From Microbacterium sp. zg-B185 (GTDB lineage: Bacteria; Actinomycetota; Actinomycetes; Actinomycetales; Microbacteriaceae): 64,000 bases of DNA. Within the stretch, counting starts at the first letter, position 1. Each line of letters begins with the position of its first letter. Positions 60,242-64,000 of this stretch are shown in pieces. The notes under the pieces were generated by a model, which saw nothing but the letters and a program-made list of their open reading frames with translations, was not told the origin of the DNA and did no database searches. The stretch is taken from positions 2,852,001-2,916,000 of the forward strand of contig NZ_CP126739.1 in the NCBI RefSeq assembly GCF_030246885.1. Reading direction: 5' to 3'. The translations under genes and the position numbers were made by a program.

Positions 60242-61072
60242 CTACACCAGGAACGCGCCCGCCAAAGAAATGACAACAAAAGTCAAATTGAAGCCGACGT
60301 GCGCCAGAACGGCACCCCAGATTCGCCCGGTCAACACAACGAGCATGCCGCAGGCCAGGCCAAGTAGTGCAAGCGACACGACCTGATCGGTCGATTCTCC
60401 GCCCGCTAACCCGTGCAGCAGAACGAACAGACCCGTACTGATGACGACCGCAACCAGACCCGCAGCAACCTGCCCGAAAGGGCGCCGCAGCACGGTGTAC
60501 AGGGCGACGAGTATCACCGCGCGAAAGTAGAACTCCTCGACGACTGGTGCGATCGTGATGACCGAGACCACATCGGTGAACCACCAGATACCCGACAGCT
60601 CACCGTTCACCAGCGGATAGGCCGGCAGAGCACCGGATCCTCCGGCTGCTACTTCAAGCCATCCCTGAATGACTCGCAGCGCTCCGGCCAACGCGACGCC
60701 GTACAGCAAGTCGAGCAGGCGGAAGCGCAGCAAGCCGGCCGGCCGCGACCGACTAAGAGCCCAGACCACAGGTACGAGCATCCCCATCCAAAGAACGGCA
60801 GTAGCGGATGCCGCACCCTCAGGTGTCGGCCATAACCACGACAGCAACGTCCCGGCCAGAATCGCAACACCCAAAGAAAAAAGCGCCGTCGCCAGCAGCC
60901 ATTCGCGCCACCGGCTTACCGTGCGGCCGCCTAGCCGCCAGTCGGCGCGCGGGTGCGGGAGCCTGTGCGATGCCTCACGTCGCACGGCTCGATCAAGCAT
61001 CGGCCCTGCGCCCCGCGTGGCCGCGCTGTTCGCGTGATCAGGCGTTGTTACGTCGATAGAGTGGTCGGGCAC
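60242..61072 (-). CDS. CPBP-family intramembrane glutamic protease (2)
   Basis: A 276-residue membrane protein. After a basic, His/Arg-rich N-terminal region of about 55 residues, seven helices follow. Active-site motifs are VVEEFYFRA (EE at 179-180, R184), FVLLH (216-220) and HVGFN (258-262). GTG at 61072 is supported by TAACGT ending 6 nt upstream (leaderless); ATG at 61000 would remove 24 residues. It is divergent from the phosphatase gene and upstream of the LPATG gene. Confidence 0.87.
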   Translation of the reverse strand: MPDHSIDVTTPDHANSAATRGAGPMLDRAVRREASHRLPHPRADWRLGGRTVSRWREWLLATALFSLGVAILAGTLLSWLWPTPEGAASATAVLWMGMLVPVVWALSRSRPAGLLRFRLLDLLYGVALAGALRVIQGWLEVAAGGSGALPAYPLVNGELSGIWWFTDVVSVITIAPVVEEFYFRAVILVALYTVLRRPFGQVAAGLVAVVISTGLFVLLHGLAGGESTDQVVSLALLGLACGMLVVLTGRIWGAVLAHVGFNLTFVVISLAGAFLV

Positions 61073-61078
61073 GCGCCC

Positions 61079-61084
61079 ACGTTA
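61079..61084 (-). promoter_or_regulatory. Leaderless -10 box TAACGT before CPBP (2)
   Basis: TAACGT on the minus strand ends 6 nt before the GTG at 61072, inside the 35-bp gap shared with the divergent phosphatase gene. Confidence 0.4.
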
Positions 61085-61107
61085 CCTCGCCTTGCGGAGG
61101 CCTCTTC

Positions 61108-61701
61108 GTGTTCGACATTCTCACGGTCTGCACGGGCAATATCGCCCGTTCACCCCTCGCCGAACAGCTTCTGCGCGCGCGCCTCGCCCCGCTCGAGGGC
61201 AAGGTTCACAGTGCGGGCACTAGCGGCCTCCGTGCAGTCTCAATGACGCCAGAAGCAGTCGAGATGGCCCGCCGGCTCGGAATCCCTGCGATGGACTCGG
61301 CGGCTCACCGTTCCCGATACTTGACTGAGGCAATGCTCGAATCCCCAGACCTCATTCTCACGATGACGCGCGAACACCGGCGCCTTGTCGCCGAATTGGC
61401 CCCCTCGCGACTGCGCAGCACGTTCACAGTCCGTGAGTTCGCCCGGCTCGCCACCACAGTGGCGGACGACGAACTGCGTGCGGCCGCTGATACGGTCGGC
61501 TCGGAACCGGCAGCCAGGGTTCGCGCAGCGGCGGCAGCGGTCGCATCCCAGCGCGGAATGCTCCCGCCACCAGTCGATCCGGCCGACGACGACGTGATCG
61601 ACCCGTATAAGAGGCGCATGGACGTTTACGAGCGCTCTGCCAATGAACTGGATTCGGCAATTGACGAAGTCGTTCGCGTACTGCGAGTGGTGCTGGCGTA
61701 A
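61108..61701 (+). CDS. Low-molecular-weight protein tyrosine phosphatase (Wzb-like)
   Basis: A 197-residue LMW-PTP. The P-loop CTGNIARSP has nucleophile Cys8, Arg14 and Ser15; the general acid is Asp165 in DPYKRRMDVY. Compared with the usual CxGNxCRSP loop, the second Cys is Ala. It would remove phosphate from the BY-kinase encoded next. GTG at 61108 has GCGGAGG 8 nt upstream. Gap to the kinase gene is 118 bp. Confidence 0.92.
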   Translation: MFDILTVCTGNIARSPLAEQLLRARLAPLEGKVHSAGTSGLRAVSMTPEAVEMARRLGIPAMDSAAHRSRYLTEAMLESPDLILTMTREHRRLVAELAPSRLRSTFTVREFARLATTVADDELRAAADTVGSEPAARVRAAAAAVASQRGMLPPPVDPADDDVIDPYKRRMDVYERSANELDSAIDEVVRVLRVVLA

Positions 61702-61819
61702 CGCCCCGGGCGCCACGCGCGCTGGGTTTTGGCTTGCGCCACGAACAAAGTCCTCTGCTGCCGCTGTGGCAGGATGAACGCAACTCGCGTTCCCCCACTC
61801 AGCGCGACCGAGAGGCACC

Positions 61820-63355
61820 ATGGAGCTCACCGACTACATCCGCATCCTGCGCAAGAACTGGCTCATCATCGTGGTCGCGACACTCCTTGGAGTGGGAGTT
61901 GCTGCCGGTTGGTCACTGACTAGGACACCACAGTACGAGGCGTCGAGCACCGTATTCGTCTCGACGCAGGCCGGTGGCACCATCGGTGAACTGCAGCAAG
62001 GCCAGAGCTTCACCCAGTCCCGTGTGACGACGTACGCGAACCTGGTCGCAACACCGATCGTGATGAACCCAGTGATTGCGCAGCTCGGCCTCGGGGTCAC
62101 CGCGGGCCAGCTTGCAAGGAACGTGACCGCGTCGAGCCCGGTCAATACGACGCTCATCACCATTACGGTTACCGACGATGACCCAGTCGCCGCCGCAGAC
62201 ATCGCCAACTCCCTTGGCGCGAGCCTCACCAGCGCGGTCGAGTCGATCGAGACGCCGAACGGAACGGAGACCAGTCCCGTGCGGCTGACGCGCGTGAAGG
62301 ACGCGCTTCCGGCGCTCGCACCGTCGAGCCCGAACGTCCCGCTCAATTTGGCTGTGGGCGCATTGGTGGGACTGGCTCTCGGCGTCGGAGTGGCGGTCCT
62401 TCGATCCATGCTCGACACGCGCATCCGCACCCCGCGCGACGTGGAAGCGGTAACCGACCGGCCCCTGATCGGCGCGATCGCATTTGATCCCAAGGCCAAA
62501 GAACGTCCGCTCATCGTGCACGTCGACCCGCTGAGCCCTCGGGCCGAGTCGTTCCGCGCCCTACGCACGAACCTCCAGTTCCTCGATATGGGTGGCCGCT
62601 CAAGCTTCGTGATCACCTCGAGCGTTCCGAGCGAGGGCAAGTCGACTACCACCATCAACCTTGCCATCGCCCTTGCTGACGCCGGCAAGCGTGTCGCGCT
62701 GCTCGACACTGACTTGCGCAAACCGAAGGTCGCCGAGTACCTGGGGATCGAGGGCGGCGTCGGACTGACGGACGTGCTCATTGGTCGCGCCCGCATTGGA
62801 GACGTCATGCTGCCCTGGGGTGGGCGCACGCTTTACGTGCTACCTGCAGGCAAAATCCCTCCCAATCCGAGCGAACTGCTTGGATCGAAGCAGATGCATA
62901 CCCTGCTGGAAGTACTCGAACGCGACTTCGACGTCGTTCTGTGCGACGCGCCACCGCTTCTGCCCGTGACCGATGGCGCGATCCTTGGGAAAGCGACTAG
63001 CGGCGCGATTGTTGTAGTGTCAGCCGGCCGCACGAGCAAGCACCAGTTGTCGGGCGCAGTCGATGCACTCGAAACGGTTGGCGCGAAGATTGCCGGCGTG
63101 GTGCTGTCGATGGTCCCCACCCGAGGCCCAGACGCCTACTACACATACGGGGCGGGCTACGGGTACGGGTACACCGCCGGTCGGGAGAACGGCCCGCGCG
63201 GTCCAAAAAAACGTCGCGCTAACCGTCGTCCAGGGGAGCGCCGGAGCGGCCCCGAACCGTTTGCCGGTCCTTCTAACTTGCTCCCACCCCAGAACGACCC
63301 ACGGGCGGCGACGCGTCCGGAGTCACTCCCCCACGGTTCAGCCCCTCCGGCGTAG
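61820..63355 (+). CDS. Wzz-BY-kinase polysaccharide co-polymerase
   Basis: A 511-residue protein joining a Wzz domain (helices at about 13-33 and 174-196) to a cytoplasmic tyrosine autokinase. Walker A SVPSEGKSTT at 268-277, Walker A' LLDTDLRKP at 294-302, Walker B VVLCDAPP at 372-379, and a Tyr cluster at 440-451 (six Tyr) as autophosphorylation site. The C-terminal 55 residues are basic and Pro-rich. It controls chain length of a Wzy-made polysaccharide and pairs with the phosphatase. RBS AGAGG 6 nt before ATG. Marks a second EPS locus to the right. Confidence 0.95.
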   Translation: MELTDYIRILRKNWLIIVVATLLGVGVAAGWSLTRTPQYEASSTVFVSTQAGGTIGELQQGQSFTQSRVTTYANLVATPIVMNPVIAQLGLGVTAGQLARNVTASSPVNTTLITITVTDDDPVAAADIANSLGASLTSAVESIETPNGTETSPVRLTRVKDALPALAPSSPNVPLNLAVGALVGLALGVGVAVLRSMLDTRIRTPRDVEAVTDRPLIGAIAFDPKAKERPLIVHVDPLSPRAESFRALRTNLQFLDMGGRSSFVITSSVPSEGKSTTTINLAIALADAGKRVALLDTDLRKPKVAEYLGIEGGVGLTDVLIGRARIGDVMLPWGGRTLYVLPAGKIPPNPSELLGSKQMHTLLEVLERDFDVVLCDAPPLLPVTDGAILGKATSGAIVVVSAGRTSKHQLSGAVDALETVGAKIAGVVLSMVPTRGPDAYYTYGAGYGYGYTAGRENGPRGPKKRRANRRPGERRSGPEPFAGPSNLLPPQNDPRAATRPESLPHGSAPPA

Positions 63356-63365
63356 GAGCCCACTA

Positions 63366-64000
63366 ATGACCAATCCGCCCGCCCCAAGGCGCGGATCGCG
63401 GCTGGTAAGTGTCGCCTCGCTGTCAGCGCTCGCCTCTGGGGTTTGCGTCCTCGCGGTCATGGCCCTGCTCCACGCGAACCCCTCCGTGCCGCAGGGTCCG
63501 CCCGCGACTACCCCCACTTTTGCCCTCGGGGTGCAAAGGCCGACTCCGACGCCAACTCCCACGCCGACACTCGCCGCCGAGAGGGACCAGGAGCGCTACC
63601 TTTCTAGCGTTTCTGGGAGTCTTTGGCGAGCAACTGCCGGGGCATGCGGCGGTGCGAGTCCGCATGTGGAGCGCTCGAGCGACGGCGGAGAAAACTGGGT
63701 AAACGTGACCCCTTTGTATACCGGGATCTCTCAAATTGCTTCCCTAGAGGGGATTACGGTTGACGCGGTAGCCGCCGTCGCGGCGGTTGGGCCGCTATGT
63801 GAAACGCAGGCCATGCGGAGCTTTACGAACGGTCAGTTCTGGGAGGCCTACCCGGATGCGTTGGGAGGATCGCATTACATCGATCCAGTTGACCCCGCTC
63901 TTATCCACATCGGGTCTTCGGACCTTGAAGCCCCATGCGCCGAACCGTACGGTTTGCGTGCAATTGGCGAAGTCGTGGGTCTCATCTGCACTAACGAGGC
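63366..64000 (+). CDS. Secreted protein, 3' end beyond the window
   Basis: An open frame from ATG 63366 to the right edge (211 codons, no stop). TAGGAG at the kinase stop supplies an RBS 7 nt upstream. Residues 1-36 hold a membrane/signal helix (LVSVASLSALASGVCVLAVMALL), then a Thr/Pro linker (PTPTPTPTP at about 59-67), then a globular part with RSSDGGENWVNVTP (Asp-box-like) and four Cys. Possibly a BNR/sialidase-fold or lectin-like surface protein; too short to decide. Probably co-transcribed with the BY-kinase. Confidence 0.75.
   Translation, partial: MTNPPAPRRGSRLVSVASLSALASGVCVLAVMALLHANPSVPQGPPATTPTFALGVQRPTPTPTPTPTLAAERDQERYLSSVSGSLWRATAGACGGASPHVERSSDGGENWVNVTPLYTGISQIASLEGITVDAVAAVAAVGPLCETQAMRSFTNGQFWEAYPDALGGSHYIDPVDPALIHIGSSDLEAPCAEPYGLRAIGEVVGLICTNE

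Overview
The window is high-GC actinobacterial DNA, most likely from Microbacterium or a close relative in the Microbacteriaceae. The case rests on the very high GC content with GC-rich third codon positions, many GTG/TTG starts, several TANNNT -10 boxes placed 6-9 nt before a start codon (leaderless transcripts), and gene order: the chain rplM-rpsI-glmM ... coaA ... glmS-acpS-alr-tsaE-tsaB-rimI-tsaD is the actinobacterial order. The genus is an inference. I found no tRNA, rRNA, CRISPR array, intact IS element or replication origin.

Layout. (1) 1-3.4 kb, minus: a three-gene operon resembling mycobacterial iniBAC, an Asn/Asp/Ser repeat protein followed by two dynamin-like GTPases. (2) 3.6-4.9 kb, plus: a THUMP-like methyltransferase. 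(3) 4.9-12.6 kb, minus: glmS, then acpS-alr-tsaE-tsaB-rimI-tsaD-DUF4190, linked largely by 4-base ATGA/GTGA overlaps; two copies of a 98-bp terminal-inverted-repeat element lie here, one inside the rimI reading frame. (4) 13.6-42.2 kb: a large Wzx/Wzy-type exopolysaccharide (EPS) locus with an initiating sugar-phosphate transferase, seven glycosyltransferases, a deacetylase, a secreted beta-helix-like protein, two Wzz-like proteins, Wzy, Wzx, amino-sugar enzymes, and a four-gene acyl-ligase / PLP decarboxylase / ACP / asparagine-synthase-like module. (5) 42.2-50.8 kb: coaA, a Ppx/GppA phosphatase, a DUF4062-STAND-TPR protein with a membrane protein, then glmM, rpsI and rplM; two intergenic gaps are packed with one repeat family. 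(6) 51.1-56.9 kb: small membrane proteins, a DUF222-HNH protein and two acyltransferase-3 proteins. (7) 57-64 kb, visibly less GC-rich: a third acyltransferase, two CPBP intramembrane proteases around an LPATG surface protein, remains of another CPBP gene, then a tyrosine phosphatase, a Wzz-BY-kinase and the start of a secreted protein, which look like the opening of a second polysaccharide locus.

How the parts fit. The EPS locus sits between coaA and glmS, so it splits a conserved housekeeping superoperon and lies near glmS and glmM, which supply the UDP-GlcNAc precursor. Its right-hand half is a 13-gene minus-strand operon that ends in the ACP module, which I read as machinery that builds an amine-bearing acyl group and attaches it by an amide bond to the sugar. 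A 20-bp palindrome near-identical at 12906 and 60190, and TGGGGA-type repeats at both ends of the EPS locus, suggest shared regulation between the EPS locus and the right-hand surface genes.

The best candidates for something undescribed are the ACP-dependent EPS decoration module, the iniBAC-like operon with a DNS-repeat protein, the CPBP-LPATG-CPBP group, and the DUF4062-STAND protein. All functions are read from sequence motifs and context only; no search was run.
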